A DNA stretch of 64,000 nucleotides from Butyrivibrio sp. YAB3001. Lineage in GTDB: Bacteria > Bacillota > Clostridia > Lachnospirales > Lachnospiraceae. The position numbers were made by a program, and so were the translations under genes. Shown piece by piece: positions 44,755 to 53,541 of the stretch (its first letter is position 1; each line of letters starts with the position of its first letter). The notes below the pieces were generated by a model. The model was not told the DNA's origin and did no database searches. It worked only from the letters and a program-made list of their open reading frames with translations. The stretch lies in contig NZ_FOKR01000002.1 in assembly GCF_900112195.1 (NCBI RefSeq), positions 791,155 through 855,154 of the forward strand. Direction: 5' to 3'.

Positions 44755-45039
44755 TCAAAATACTGAAGTAATAAAATTCACTCCATACTCAAATACTATG
44801 TCTAATACTGCAATTAAAGCACAGCAAATAATGGAAACTACAACTACAGCTGTTGTCTGCTTAATTATATCGTCTTTTGCAGGCCATATAATCTTTCCGA
44901 ATTCTGCCTTAACCCCAGCAAAGAAACCTGAAATCTTTGAAAAAGCTCCATCTTTAGACTTCTTATTCTTCTTAGCAGAAACAACCTTCTTTGAACCAGA
45001 AGTTTCGGAATTGTCCTGTACTACCTTGGTCTCTTCCAT
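44755..45039 (-). CDS. secE: Preprotein translocase SecE
   Basis: 94 residues. Lys/Ser-rich N-terminus, then the family core FFAGVKAEFGKIIWPAKDDI and one membrane helix (about 68-88). Part of SecYEG. Forty-eight bases each side to rpmG and nusG. GGGAGG site 12 bases upstream. Confidence 0.95.
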   Translation of the reverse strand: MEETKVVQDNSETSGSKKVVSAKKNKKSKDGAFSKISGFFAGVKAEFGKIIWPAKDDIIKQTTAVVVVSIICCALIAVLDIVFEYGVNFITSVF

Positions 45040-45086
45040 ACCCGTAGTATACCTCCCTTAACATAAGGATTAATTGTCAAAATTAA

Positions 45087-45236
45087 TTACTTTGTTTCTT
45101 TATGTAAAGTATGCTTCTTGCAGAATGGGCAATACTTCTTCATTTCAACACGATCAGGATGTGTCTTCTTATCCTTAGTTGTGTCATAGTTACGATTCTT
45201 GCAATCTGTGCATGCTAATGTAATTCTTGTACGCAT
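45087..45236 (-). CDS. rpmG: Ribosomal protein L33
   Basis: 49 residues, starting [20 protein letters not shown] and ending with [14 protein letters not shown]. The two CxxC pairs mark the zinc-binding form (C+). Too short for common gene-finding limits, but the GGAGG site, promoter and place before secE make it sure. First gene of the operon. Confidence 0.96.
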   Translation of the reverse strand: MRTRITLACTDCKNRNYDTTKDKKTHPDRVEMKKYCPFCKKHTLHKETK

Positions 45237-45333
45237 TATTTCACCTCCGGGCGTTTTAATCTACTATTCTACCGCGCCACAAATCATTATTTTTTTGCAT
45301 AAAAAAAAGACGTAAAACTCATGTCGCTTGTCT

Positions 45334-45362
45334 AATATATCATAGTCTAACACTTCCGTCAA
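45334..45362 (-). promoter_or_regulatory. Strong sigma-A promoter of the rpmG operon
   Basis: On the - strand: TTGACG (45362-45357), 17 bases, TATATT (45339-45334), 100 bases before rpmG. Confidence 0.8.
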
Positions 45363-45423
45363 CGGTTTTTCAATCATAATTCTAATATTTTTATTAAAAC
45401 GCTAATTTTTAACGGTTTTTTAA

Positions 45424-45451
45424 TTGACTTTTATTTTCTAAGAAGTATTAT
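45424..45451 (+). promoter_or_regulatory. Promoter of the FliD-like gene
   Basis: TTGACT (45424-45429), 16 bases, TATTAT (45446-45451), about 100 bases before the start codon. Confidence 0.6.
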
Positions 45452-45553
45452 TAAGGTAACTAAACATAGCTTTAAAGCCCCAAGTGCGACTGATGCCAAC
45501 GGAATGGCAGAAGAACCAACTCGTACTGTATCAAGGAAGAAAGGAGGGGCATT

Positions 45554-46858
45554 ATGGCAGGCATTTCTTTTCATGGTGCTTACAACCATTTCATACAAGA
45601 TTATGTGTCGAAAGACGTGGCTCACGCCGACAGTCATCGAAAGGATGAACTGCGGGATGTATATAGATCGATCGCCAGGATCAATAAGAATTCCCCTCTT
45701 TATCTTATAACTGATGATGATAAATCCCGAGATGATGCGATTGATATAAAAGAGAGAGCAAGACAATTACAGGGAAGTATTATTGGCCTTAATAATCAGG
45801 AGGATAAATCTTCACTGAATCATACAACTGGTTTTACTACTAATGAAGATAAAGTAATTGCTTCTTATATAGGAAAGACTCCCGAAGAGGATATAGGAAA
45901 CGTCGGATTTACGATAACCGTTTCCTCACTCGCCTCCGCCCAGGTTAATACAGGACGTTTTTTACCAAGGGATTCCAGCGGTATGACAGCAGATAATTAC
46001 GCCTTTGATGCGCGCGTAAACCATCAGGAATACGAATTCCAATTCAGCGTTTATCATACCGATAAAAATATAGATATCCAGCAAAGGATTGAGAAGCTTG
46101 TCAACAAGGCTTCCATCGGATTATCCGCCAGCATTCTTCAGGATAATCAGGGGCGCACCGCTCTTCAGATATCCTCAACAAGGACAGGACTTAAATCAGG
46201 AGAGCTCAGTCAGTTTGAGATTTATGAATCCTCAGGCACACTGGCAAAGGGTGCCGTTTCGTATCTGGGGCTAGACCGTGTTTCAGCTCCCGCATCAAAT
46301 GCTCATTTTGCTTTGAACAATGAAGAGAAGGCTTCTGTATCCAATCGTTTTACCGTAGGCGGTAAATTTGATGTTTTATTAAAGGATTTGACTTCTCCTG
46401 CCGAAATAATAAGTGTAGGAGTTAAAAAAGACAACGAAGCGCTCAAACATCATATAGAATCTCTTATAAAGAATTACAATGATTTTGTCGTAGATGCTTC
46501 CGGAGAACGGGGTGCCAAATTCAAAAGCGATAAGCTTAAGTTTGAACTTGTCAGCATAGCAAAACAGTATATGACTTCAATGGAAGATACAGGTATTGTT
46601 CTGGATGCTGAGGGAACCATTTCAGTTGACGAGGAATTGCTTACACAGGCCATATCCGGTGCAGAAAGCACTGCATCACTGGCACCGATAAAGAGATTTT
46701 CCAATGCTCTTATAGAAAAGACCAAGGACATTTCCGTTGATCCGATGAAATATGTGGAACGAACTGTTGTAAATTACAAAAATCCTGACAGTCAGGATGG
46801 AACATCTCCTTATATTACAAGCGAATACTCCGGGATGATGTTCAATAATTATTGCTAA
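45554..46858 (+). CDS. FliD-like (flagellar cap-related) protein
   Basis: 434 residues. FliD-like features in order: FTITVSSLASAQVNTGRF (D0/D1 start), FSVYHTDKNIDIQQRIEKLV with LQISSTRTG (the middle head repeats), SYLGLDRVSAPASNAHFAL and then the long D1 helix HHIESLIKNYNDFV. The usual N-terminal GSGLD motif and longer C-terminal coiled coil are missing; FliD is commonly over 450. No flagellar gene is adjacent. Site AAGGAGG. Cap-like role on a filament is an inference. Confidence 0.7.
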   Translation: MAGISFHGAYNHFIQDYVSKDVAHADSHRKDELRDVYRSIARINKNSPLYLITDDDKSRDDAIDIKERARQLQGSIIGLNNQEDKSSLNHTTGFTTNEDKVIASYIGKTPEEDIGNVGFTITVSSLASAQVNTGRFLPRDSSGMTADNYAFDARVNHQEYEFQFSVYHTDKNIDIQQRIEKLVNKASIGLSASILQDNQGRTALQISSTRTGLKSGELSQFEIYESSGTLAKGAVSYLGLDRVSAPASNAHFALNNEEKASVSNRFTVGGKFDVLLKDLTSPAEIISVGVKKDNEALKHHIESLIKNYNDFVVDASGERGAKFKSDKLKFELVSIAKQYMTSMEDTGIVLDAEGTISVDEELLTQAISGAESTASLAPIKRFSNALIEKTKDISVDPMKYVERTVVNYKNPDSQDGTSPYITSEYSGMMFNNYC

Positions 46859-46943
46859 GAAGCCTCATTTTTCCTGAGGCCTCGGTCGTATCTACTGCAG
46901 GGATACGATTTGAAATTATAAAGTTGCCTGCTACTTAGGCAAC

Positions 46944-46978
46944 AAAGCGCGGCGTGCTCAATGCATGCCGCGCTTTTT
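46944..46978. terminator. Terminator between FliD-like gene and glf (convergent)
   Basis: AAAGCGCGGCGTGC (46944-46957), loop, GCATGCCGCGCTTTTT (46963-46978). It has U-tracts both ways. Small hairpins TTGCCT..AGGCAA and GAAGCCTC..GAGGC lie just to the left. Confidence 0.9.
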
Positions 46979-47068
46979 ATGTATGCGCACTCGCACGAGA
47001 TGAAAATGACGCTAAAGCATCCGTGCTCGGCGAAAGAGTTTCGCAAGCAAAACCCTATCATTATTTCT

Positions 47069-48271
47069 TTACTTCTCAGCCTGAACCATATCAAGTGCTG
47101 CTCTGATAACCTGATCCATGTTGTAATACTTGTACTGTCCAAGTCTTCCACCAAAAAGAATACCCGGAAACTCTTTTGCAAGTTCTTTATACTGCTCATA
47201 GAGCTTATTATTCTTTTCATCATTCATAGGATAGTATGGCTCATCACCATGCTTCCAGTTTGCGGGATATTCTCTTGTGATGATAGTTCCCTTTCCCTGC
47301 CCGTACTCGAAGTGCTTGTGCTCGATAATTCTTGTATAAGGCACTTCTCTCTCAGTGTAATTGACAACCGCATTGCCCTGATAGTTATCCACATCAGGAA
47401 GCTCCTCTGTCTCAAATCTAAGGGATCTGTATTCCAAAGTTCCAAGCTTGTAGCCAAAGAACTCATCAATCATTCCAGTGAAAAGAATCTTGTCAAAAGA
47501 ATCACCATTTACTGATTCAAACGGAACAGCCGGAGTGTTGCCGCTCATCTTGATGAAGTCATAATAGTCAACACCGGTCTGAACCTTGATCGTGCCGTTT
47601 AAGAACGGAATCTCACCTTCTTTTCCTATAAGAAGGAGCTTTTCAACTAAAGCAGTATAGCCGCCGATCGGGATTCCCTGATATCTGTCGTTAAAATAGT
47701 TGTTGTCATAAATAAAGCGCATCGGAAGACGTCTTATGATAAACGCAGGAAGTTCACTGCAATCTCTGCCCCACTGCTTCTCTGTGTAGCCCTTAACAAG
47801 CTTTTCATAAATATCTCTACCTGCAAGAGAAAGAGCCTGTTCTTCAAGGTTATCAGCAGTAAACTCATCTGTTCCTTTCTCTTTCTTCATGCGCTCAACT
47901 TCAGCATCTGCCTGCTCTTTTATAATCTTTTTAGCTTCGTTGGGAGTTCGGATGCCCCACATCTTGCTAAAGGTGTTCATATTGAAAGGAAGATTGTAAA
48001 GTTCATCCTTGTACACAGCCACAGGACTGTTGATGTAGTTGTTGAATTCAGCAAATCTGTTAACATAGTCCCAGACTTCTTTATCTGATGTATGGAAAAT
48101 ATGTGCGCCATACTTGTGCACATTTATCCCAAGTTTATTTTCTGTATATATGTTGCCGGCGATGTTGTCTCTTTTATCGATAACAAGGACATTTTTGCCC
48201 TCTGCTGCCATCTCATGCGCAAAAACAGCACCAAAAAGGCCAGCACCCACAACTAAATAATCGTATTTCAT
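47069..48271 (-). CDS. glf: UDP-galactopyranose mutase
   Basis: 400 residues. Turns UDP-galactopyranose into UDP-galactofuranose with FAD. FAD site YLVVGAGLFGAVFAHEM and VIDKRDNIAGN, then HKYGAHIFHTSDKEVW and the substrate Arg-rich YTEKQWGRD and TGMIDEFFGY. The start at 48271 has GGAGG close by. Makes galactofuranose for a surface polysaccharide, in keeping with the GT genes to the right. Confidence 0.96.
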   Translation of the reverse strand: MKYDYLVVGAGLFGAVFAHEMAAEGKNVLVIDKRDNIAGNIYTENKLGINVHKYGAHIFHTSDKEVWDYVNRFAEFNNYINSPVAVYKDELYNLPFNMNTFSKMWGIRTPNEAKKIIKEQADAEVERMKKEKGTDEFTADNLEEQALSLAGRDIYEKLVKGYTEKQWGRDCSELPAFIIRRLPMRFIYDNNYFNDRYQGIPIGGYTALVEKLLLIGKEGEIPFLNGTIKVQTGVDYYDFIKMSGNTPAVPFESVNGDSFDKILFTGMIDEFFGYKLGTLEYRSLRFETEELPDVDNYQGNAVVNYTEREVPYTRIIEHKHFEYGQGKGTIITREYPANWKHGDEPYYPMNDEKNNKLYEQYKELAKEFPGILFGGRLGQYKYYNMDQVIRAALDMVQAEK

Positions 48272-48344
48272 ACAAACCTCCATATAATAAAATTGTATCA
48301 AGATTATATCATATATTTAGATGATTTTCCTGAATAGCACATGC

Positions 48345-48373
48345 AAAAAGGAGCGCTCATTTAAAAGCGCTCC
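48345..48373 (-). terminator. Terminator of the XRE gene
   Basis: GGAGCGCT (48350-48357) and AGCGCTCC (48366-48373), eight perfect pairs, with TTTTT at the end on the - strand. Confidence 0.85.
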
Positions 48374-48394
48374 CTTAAAAGATTCTCTATCTTA

Positions 48395-48730
48395 TTAGTC
48401 TGCCTGGTACTTATCAAGCTGTGAGAAGTCTCCCATCATGTCAAGGATCTTCTTACGTCCAGCTTTGTTAAGCTTAACATACTGCTGCATTACACGGTTC
48501 TCAACGATTTTCTTGCCAAGGTCTGATCCCTGCTCAAGTGTTGAGAAGTCGACCGGGTTAAGGTTTAAGCGATCGCACATCTTGATTACTGTGCCATAAG
48601 CCATTCCCTCGATTCCCCTATCTAATGCTGTTACAAGTGTGCTGTATGGAATAGACATATCAATTGCAAACTGTCTGACACTTTTATACTGCTGTAAGAT
48701 TTCCTTCTTTAAAATCTCTGCTTTTGTCAT
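48395..48730 (-). CDS. Small XRE-like DNA-binding protein
   Basis: 111 residues. N-terminal HTH like XRE/Cro: SVRQFAIDMSIPYSTLVTALDRG, with YGTVIKMCDRLNLNPVDF. The C-terminal half is helical with basic RKKILDMMGDF. Likely a repressor. Upstream promoter has a palindrome GACG-TTTTTT-CGTC. Confidence 0.8.
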   Translation of the reverse strand: MTKAEILKKEILQQYKSVRQFAIDMSIPYSTLVTALDRGIEGMAYGTVIKMCDRLNLNPVDFSTLEQGSDLGKKIVENRVMQQYVKLNKAGRKKILDMMGDFSQLDKYQAD

Positions 48731-48801
48731 GCCAATACCTCCTATTTATATTTTTTTCGAATTTCATCTCTTTCCTTTTGCAGAAACTAGTTTATCACAT
48801 A

Positions 48802-48815
48802 GACGTTTTTTCGTC
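48802..48815. promoter_or_regulatory. Palindromic operator candidate in the XRE promoter
   Basis: GACGTTTTTTCGTC lies in the spacer between a poor -35 (ATGACG) and a -10 (TAAACT with TG), 17 bases apart, about 70 bases from the XRE start. Similar motifs occur at 48973-48984 and 49019-49029. Autoregulation is an inference. Confidence 0.4.
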
Positions 48816-49029
48816 ATTCACTTTTTAAGGGAATTTTCTAATAAAATTTTATCAACATTGCCCACAGTTTTTTGGCATTTTAACGAAAATGCATATGATA
48901 ACAAGAATTTGCGAAAGTGTTCACACTTTTTTCACAACTCGCCGTTATAATAAAAGACTTTATAACGTTTATGACGTTTTTACGCTCATTAATTTTCGCT
49001 ACAATTCACACTGTCATTGACGAAAAAAC

Positions 49030-49066
49030 AAACAGTGCATATGCCTTACACGCATAAACACTGTTT
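49030..49066. repeat. Hairpin
   Basis: AAACAGTG (49030-49037) pairs with CACTGTTT (49059-49066), and an inner pair ATGC/GCAT adds to it. Followed on the + strand by a T-rich stretch. No gene ends nearby on that strand. Confidence 0.5.
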
Positions 49067-49517
49067 ATCTGCTTTTTTAATCCCATATTTTATTGTTCAA
49101 ATATGACATAACACCGTTGTAGCCTTCTTTCGAAATACTGCACACTTTCCGTATATTTCCTATACATTCTAGCTCGAATCAGGCTGTTTTCCTTGTTATC
49201 ATAATTACATCTTTATATTGAATTGTTTTATTTTTGTTGTTTTTTCGTACTTATGCTATTTATTTTTATGTTTTCTACCCACCTTGAACCGAAGAAAAAG
49301 GTAGATCAATTTAGCAAATAGACTGCCAAATCAAAATACACCAGGCACCGCAAAAGGAAAGTATATAGCATGGCATACTTTTAATACCAGATAAATGATA
49401 AATTATAAATTGTTAATCTTTGCAAAATGAAATTCGAAAAAATATATTAGGTATTGGGTGAAAATTAATTCCACATACTTATGATAGCATTAATAAACTG
49501 AGTAATTTATTAAGATT

Positions 49518-51131
49518 TTATAAAGAAAATCTGTCATCACCAATATATTCTCCGTCAGCCTTCAAATACCTGTATATCTGCGGCTTGCAGGCGATAGCTC
49601 TTTCTGCGATAACTATGTCAAAAGAGTGATTCCCATCAGGAATTCTGATAGTATTTGGATTTCCAAAATAAGTCTCATCCACAATATTTTGAGCAATTCC
49701 CGCAGCAAACACATTGGGACAGATGCCGCAGATATAGACATTTGAAACCTTGTTTTTTATGTACGAAGCGTTTGCTCCCATTCCGCAGGAAAGATCTAGT
49801 ACTTTCAAGATTCCTTTTTTCTCATTGCAGAGCCTTATGACTTCATCACAGGCAGACACCCAGGGTAAAGAATATTCCCAAACGTCAAATTCCCATTTTC
49901 CCTTAAATTTATTTCTGCCCTTTTCCATGGCGTCATTGTGGCCGCTGAACCCATCACCGCCATTGTGGTACACAAAGCTGTTTTTGCATATATATTGCTC
50001 AAATCCGGCAATAGAAAGACGTATTCCCAAATCATCATCTTCAAAATATCCGGGCGAATACAATTCGTCAAAGACTATTCCATCAGCTGCAACTGAATTT
50101 ACTGCTTCCCTTGAGATAAGTACCGCAAAGCCTGTCAGTCTGAATGTGCGGATGTAAGGATTTTGCATGAATGTACTCTTGCTTGTAGCAAACAGTTCAA
50201 ATGTCGTTATGGCATCCTCGGGAAGACAGTTCTTATGCCATGGTCTTTTATTATCCGTCAAAAAAGCTTCTTGCACCCTTTTTAGCAATTCTTTTTGCTC
50301 ATGGGTATATAATGCCGAATGTGCTTCCAAAGAGTTCTCTATGAAGTCTTTAATTTCATCCGAGCTTATTTCCTGAAGTGACGCACTGTTTGACAAGGCA
50401 GAGACTGCTCCGACATTTCTATTGTCATAAAGCCCCATCCGCATAAAGAAAAGAGAAAGCGGCGTGATAACAGCATCATTATTCAGGAAAAATATATCAT
50501 TTTCAAGATCACAGTTTTTTGCTCCCAGATTACATCCTTTGGGAAAGCCCAGGTTTTCACTGCTTTCTATGAGCGAAAACTTAAGTTTTGAAGAGGATTT
50601 CTTTTTTCTTAGATAATCTATTGTTTCCTTCTGAGTTGACGCATTGTCGACAACGACTATCTCTGCACTGTCGAGGGCTACATATTTTTCAAGAGCCTCT
50701 ATGGACAATCTGCATAGTTCAGGATCATTGTAAGAAAGGATCATTACACTGGTATTTCTTACTCTCACCCCCGGAAGCTTTTTTACCTCATCAAAAGAAC
50801 TCTCAACCACTGCCCTGTCCTCCGGAACAGAACAATAATTGAGAGCCATCTCCATGCATAAATAGGCCCAATTGACATTGATAGTCTTATAATAAAGGCC
50901 CATCATATAATAAATTTCATAATTGGTATAATCGTATAGAAGTCCTCTTGATAACGCATTAAGTTCTGCAGCGCCATCATTTAAAGCTTCCCATATTGTT
51001 CCTTCAAGGACACATAATCTGGCTGCATCTTTGCCGCTTTGTTCGTCTATATGAAAATACTCATCCTGAAATTCATAAAGGGCTTCCTTGAAATTGCCCT
51101 CAGATATCAGTTTTTCAAGATTTTCATACAC
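49518..51131 (-). CDS. GT2 glycosyltransferase with TPR-like head and methyltransferase-like tail
   Basis: 537 residues. N-terminal about 100 residues look like TPR helices (LEKLISEGNFKEALYEFQDE). GT-A domain: SVMILSYNDPELCRLSIEAL, VVVDNAST, LGFPKGCNLGAK, FLNNDAVI (the NND metal motif) and GYFEDDDLGIR. Tail: VLDLSCGMGANASYI, a SAM-binding motif I. The GTG start at 51131 has GGAGGG nine bases upstream. A longer frame to 51188 would run into the dispersed repeat and lacks a site. Confidence 0.85.
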   Translation of the reverse strand: MYENLEKLISEGNFKEALYEFQDEYFHIDEQSGKDAARLCVLEGTIWEALNDGAAELNALSRGLLYDYTNYEIYYMMGLYYKTINVNWAYLCMEMALNYCSVPEDRAVVESSFDEVKKLPGVRVRNTSVMILSYNDPELCRLSIEALEKYVALDSAEIVVVDNASTQKETIDYLRKKKSSSKLKFSLIESSENLGFPKGCNLGAKNCDLENDIFFLNNDAVITPLSLFFMRMGLYDNRNVGAVSALSNSASLQEISSDEIKDFIENSLEAHSALYTHEQKELLKRVQEAFLTDNKRPWHKNCLPEDAITTFELFATSKSTFMQNPYIRTFRLTGFAVLISREAVNSVAADGIVFDELYSPGYFEDDDLGIRLSIAGFEQYICKNSFVYHNGGDGFSGHNDAMEKGRNKFKGKWEFDVWEYSLPWVSACDEVIRLCNEKKGILKVLDLSCGMGANASYIKNKVSNVYICGICPNVFAAGIAQNIVDETYFGNPNTIRIPDGNHSFDIVIAERAIACKPQIYRYLKADGEYIGDDRFSL

Positions 51132-51177
51132 TAAGATGTGCCCTCCGAAAGAAGCATATATTTTAGATAAGATCATA

Positions 51178-51202
51178 GAAATACGCATTCACTGCGTATT
51201 TC
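51178..51202. repeat. Dispersed hairpin repeat, copy 4
   Basis: GAAATACGCA (51178-51187), loop TTCAC, TGCGTATTTC (51193-51202), followed by GCATAACAATGATTAGG, like the sequence after copies 1 and 3. Here the sixth pair is A-T. Sits between the two GT2 genes. Confidence 0.75.
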
Positions 51203-51227
51203 GCATAACAATGATTAGGCAAAATCA

Positions 51228-52262
51228 TTACGACAGACTACTTAAATCATTCAAAATGTCATTTGCTTCTCTCTCGTAATCGTCCGCCTGCTCGTCATTT
51301 CCAAGTTCTCTATAGCACTTTGCAAGAGCAAGTCTCGGCAATTCGAGGTTCTTCTTTAGATCAAGGATGCTCTTACTTTCGTAAGCTGCATTGTAATACC
51401 ACACAATTGCTTCATCGATATCTTTTTTATTAAAATAGAAATCTCCAAGCTCATAGCACATTTCGCTGGACATATCAGTAATAGCATCTTTTAGTGAGAA
51501 TTTAAGAAGCTGGTCCGCATCTTTTTTCAAAACTGCAACATGCGCCAAAACGCAGCAGGCTTCCTTGACTTCATCAATAGTTCTTCCGTTATCAAGAGCC
51601 GCTTTCTTAAAGAAATCCTCTGCCTGAAGGAAATCATCGTCAGTACCGGCCATGAACAGTTCTCTTGCATACATTCCCAGAAGTCTTCTGGAAATCTTGC
51701 GCCCATCATTTATAGCCTTCCTGAAGGATGCCAGGTCGCGTCCTGCATGATTTTCTCTAGGGCGATGAATTATCTCAATATCACTGTCACAAACCACAGG
51801 TTCTAGTGAAACCTGCTCATGAACAGGATCAACCCACACAAAGTTCCTCACTCTTCTAAAGAGCTTAGGTCTAAGTTCTTTATCGTAATTATATACAGTT
51901 CTAAAAGCAAGCTGATTTGAGTAAAACATCTGTACAATGTCCACATTAAGCTCGCCAATATCTTCTTTTAACTTTAAAAATCTCTCTCTGTTTTCCTCAT
52001 CAAGTTCCTCATCCGCATCAGCAGCGTAAATATAATCTCCCTTTGCAAGAGAAAATGAATAGTTTCTGGCCTCGCTAAAATCTCCTGTCCATGCAAAATG
52101 GTATACCTTGGCGCCCTTCTCCTTGGCAATTTCCACTGTTTTATCAGTAGAGCCGGTATCGACAACTATCATCTCATCAACAATGCCTTTTAAGCTGTCA
52201 AGGCACTTTCCAATGCAGCTTTCTTCATTTTTTACTATCATGCAAAGACTTATCGTGACCAT
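51228..52262 (-). CDS. GT2 glycosyltransferase with TPR-like tail
   Basis: 344 residues. GT-A start ISLCMIVKNEESCIGKCLDS, VVDTGSTDKTVEIA, SEARNYSFSLAKGDYIYAAD with ADADEEL as the DxD metal site. C-terminal half holds TPR-like repeats (KKDIDEAIVWYYNAAYESK). Resembles TPR-bearing GT2 enzymes of surface glycan or protein glycosylation. First of the GT pair. Confidence 0.92.
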   Translation of the reverse strand: MVTISLCMIVKNEESCIGKCLDSLKGIVDEMIVVDTGSTDKTVEIAKEKGAKVYHFAWTGDFSEARNYSFSLAKGDYIYAADADEELDEENRERFLKLKEDIGELNVDIVQMFYSNQLAFRTVYNYDKELRPKLFRRVRNFVWVDPVHEQVSLEPVVCDSDIEIIHRPRENHAGRDLASFRKAINDGRKISRRLLGMYARELFMAGTDDDFLQAEDFFKKAALDNGRTIDEVKEACCVLAHVAVLKKDADQLLKFSLKDAITDMSSEMCYELGDFYFNKKDIDEAIVWYYNAAYESKSILDLKKNLELPRLALAKCYRELGNDEQADDYEREANDILNDLSSLS

Positions 52263-52356
52263 GTATACACCTCCGTCCGAATAAACAATGGTATATACTA
52301 ATGTTATCGTTTTATCGACTATTTTTCAAGATGTATCTTATTTCCATAAACTAATT

Positions 52357-52403
52357 AGTGCGCATATTCTAAATCAACTTAGCCGATTTAGAATATGCGC
52401 ACT
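52357..52403. repeat. 19-bp perfect inverted repeat after the SGNH gene
   Basis: AGTGCGCATATTCTAAATC (52357-52375), loop AACTTAGCC, and its exact reverse complement (52385-52403). Read on the - strand it follows the SGNH gene stop by 13 bases and could end transcription, but no T-run follows. It shares the GTGCGCAT core with the dispersed family. Confidence 0.8.
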
Positions 52404-52416
52404 TATAAATGCATCT

Positions 52417-53523
52417 TTATCTCCACTCAAACCCATTAGCCTTTACGATGGCCTTGATATCTTTAAGGTGAAGGTCCCATGAAAGGTAACGTGTATCTTC
52501 TCTGTGATCCTGGATCAGTGTTCCATAAAGATTCTTAAGTGTTGTGCCAAGATATGCTGAAAACTTGCTTGCTCCGTAATAGTTCAAGTGTGATGGATCG
52601 TAAATATCAGCACCGCTTGTAAAATCAATTCCAATATCATCGAGATGAGTCAATGTGTAATCGAATATCACATTGTCTTTTCCCTGAGCATTCTCATTTG
52701 CAACATACTGCACAAGCCAATTGTATCTTCCATCCTCGTCCTGAATCTGATCTGTAACCTGCTCTGCATTAACCTTGTATGGAACAACCGTAATATAGAG
52801 CTTTATGTCATTTTCATAGGTGTAATCAATTATTTTCTGCAAATACTCAACAGATTTATCAGAAGGAGCCACCACATCGCTGGTATCAACATAAGGGTCC
52901 TCAACTGCCATCTGCTGAAATACCGGATAAAATCCCTTGTAATTTGCGTAATCATAAGAGAGCTTCTCGATATCCTCTTTTTCAAGAGAATCATATCTGT
53001 CGTGATAGCCGAATATTGCAGGAAAATACTTATTCCACACATCTTTTTTCCAGTCAAAGGACGCAATCATCATCTGAATCTTATTAAGAGAAAACTTAAA
53101 GCCACTCATAGACTCTGCAAGATAGTAATATTTGTATTTGTGATCTTCCTGAAAAGCTGCCGGGGTAAAGAAATCAAGGACCACCACCTTAGGCTTTTGG
53201 TTTTTGCAAAATTCTTTAAGGTAGTAATAAGAGATCCAAAGTGGCTGTTCAGCAGTAGAATAGTCATAAGCAGAAATCCCATAATCTTCCCAAAGCTTTG
53301 CAGTATTTATTCCATAATGAACATGACTTGAACCAAGCATAACTACATCAACTGTATCCTTAGGCTGTTCATACATTCCAAGACACTGTTTAACACCGTG
53401 ATCTGTCCTGTCCTTAAGGATAAAATCAGCTGTTTTTAAGCCGCCGATAACAATTGCAAAGAAAAGAACTACTGCCACTATTCTTCTAATAGTTACCTTT
53501 TTATTTTTTATTTTACGAATCAT
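52417..53523 (-). CDS. SGNH-type (AlgX/DltD-like) exported protein, partner of MBOAT
   Basis: 368 residues. N-terminal membrane helix (about 12-32), then an SGNH hydrolase fold: VVMLGSSHVHYGINTA (GxS with Ser nucleophile), and the late Asp-His pair DIYDPSHLNYYG. Lies 18 bases after the MBOAT gene; such pairs O-acylate extracellular polysaccharides. The target is probably the glycan made by the neighbouring GT genes. Confidence 0.85.
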   Translation of the reverse strand: MIRKIKNKKVTIRRIVAVVLFFAIVIGGLKTADFILKDRTDHGVKQCLGMYEQPKDTVDVVMLGSSHVHYGINTAKLWEDYGISAYDYSTAEQPLWISYYYLKEFCKNQKPKVVVLDFFTPAAFQEDHKYKYYYLAESMSGFKFSLNKIQMMIASFDWKKDVWNKYFPAIFGYHDRYDSLEKEDIEKLSYDYANYKGFYPVFQQMAVEDPYVDTSDVVAPSDKSVEYLQKIIDYTYENDIKLYITVVPYKVNAEQVTDQIQDEDGRYNWLVQYVANENAQGKDNVIFDYTLTHLDDIGIDFTSGADIYDPSHLNYYGASKFSAYLGTTLKNLYGTLIQDHREDTRYLSWDLHLKDIKAIVKANGFEWR

Positions 53524-53541
53524 TCAGTTACCCGCTTTCAT

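Larger units (their letters stand above)
48731..49517. other. Long AT-rich gap upstream of the XRE gene
   Basis: No convincing gene. It holds the XRE promoter region (see 48802), related GACG-A/T-tract motifs at 48973 and 49019, and a hairpin at 49030. The last 400 bases, next to the GT2 gene's stop, have runs of A and T and no structure that I can defend. Confidence 0.5.

Noticed and set aside
45504..45710. Small gene upstream of and overlapping the FliD-like gene
   Set aside because: Different frame from the FliD-like start and only a weak ribosome binding site; most of its length is the shadow of the real gene.
48973..49066. Phage attachment or origin of replication in the AT-rich gap
   Set aside because: No cluster of DnaA boxes, no tRNA, no integrase; only short motifs.
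52645..53331. Long + strand open frame opposite the SGNH gene
   Set aside because: The - strand frame has the SGNH motifs, a signal helix and co-direction with MBOAT; the + strand one has no site and reads as a shadow.
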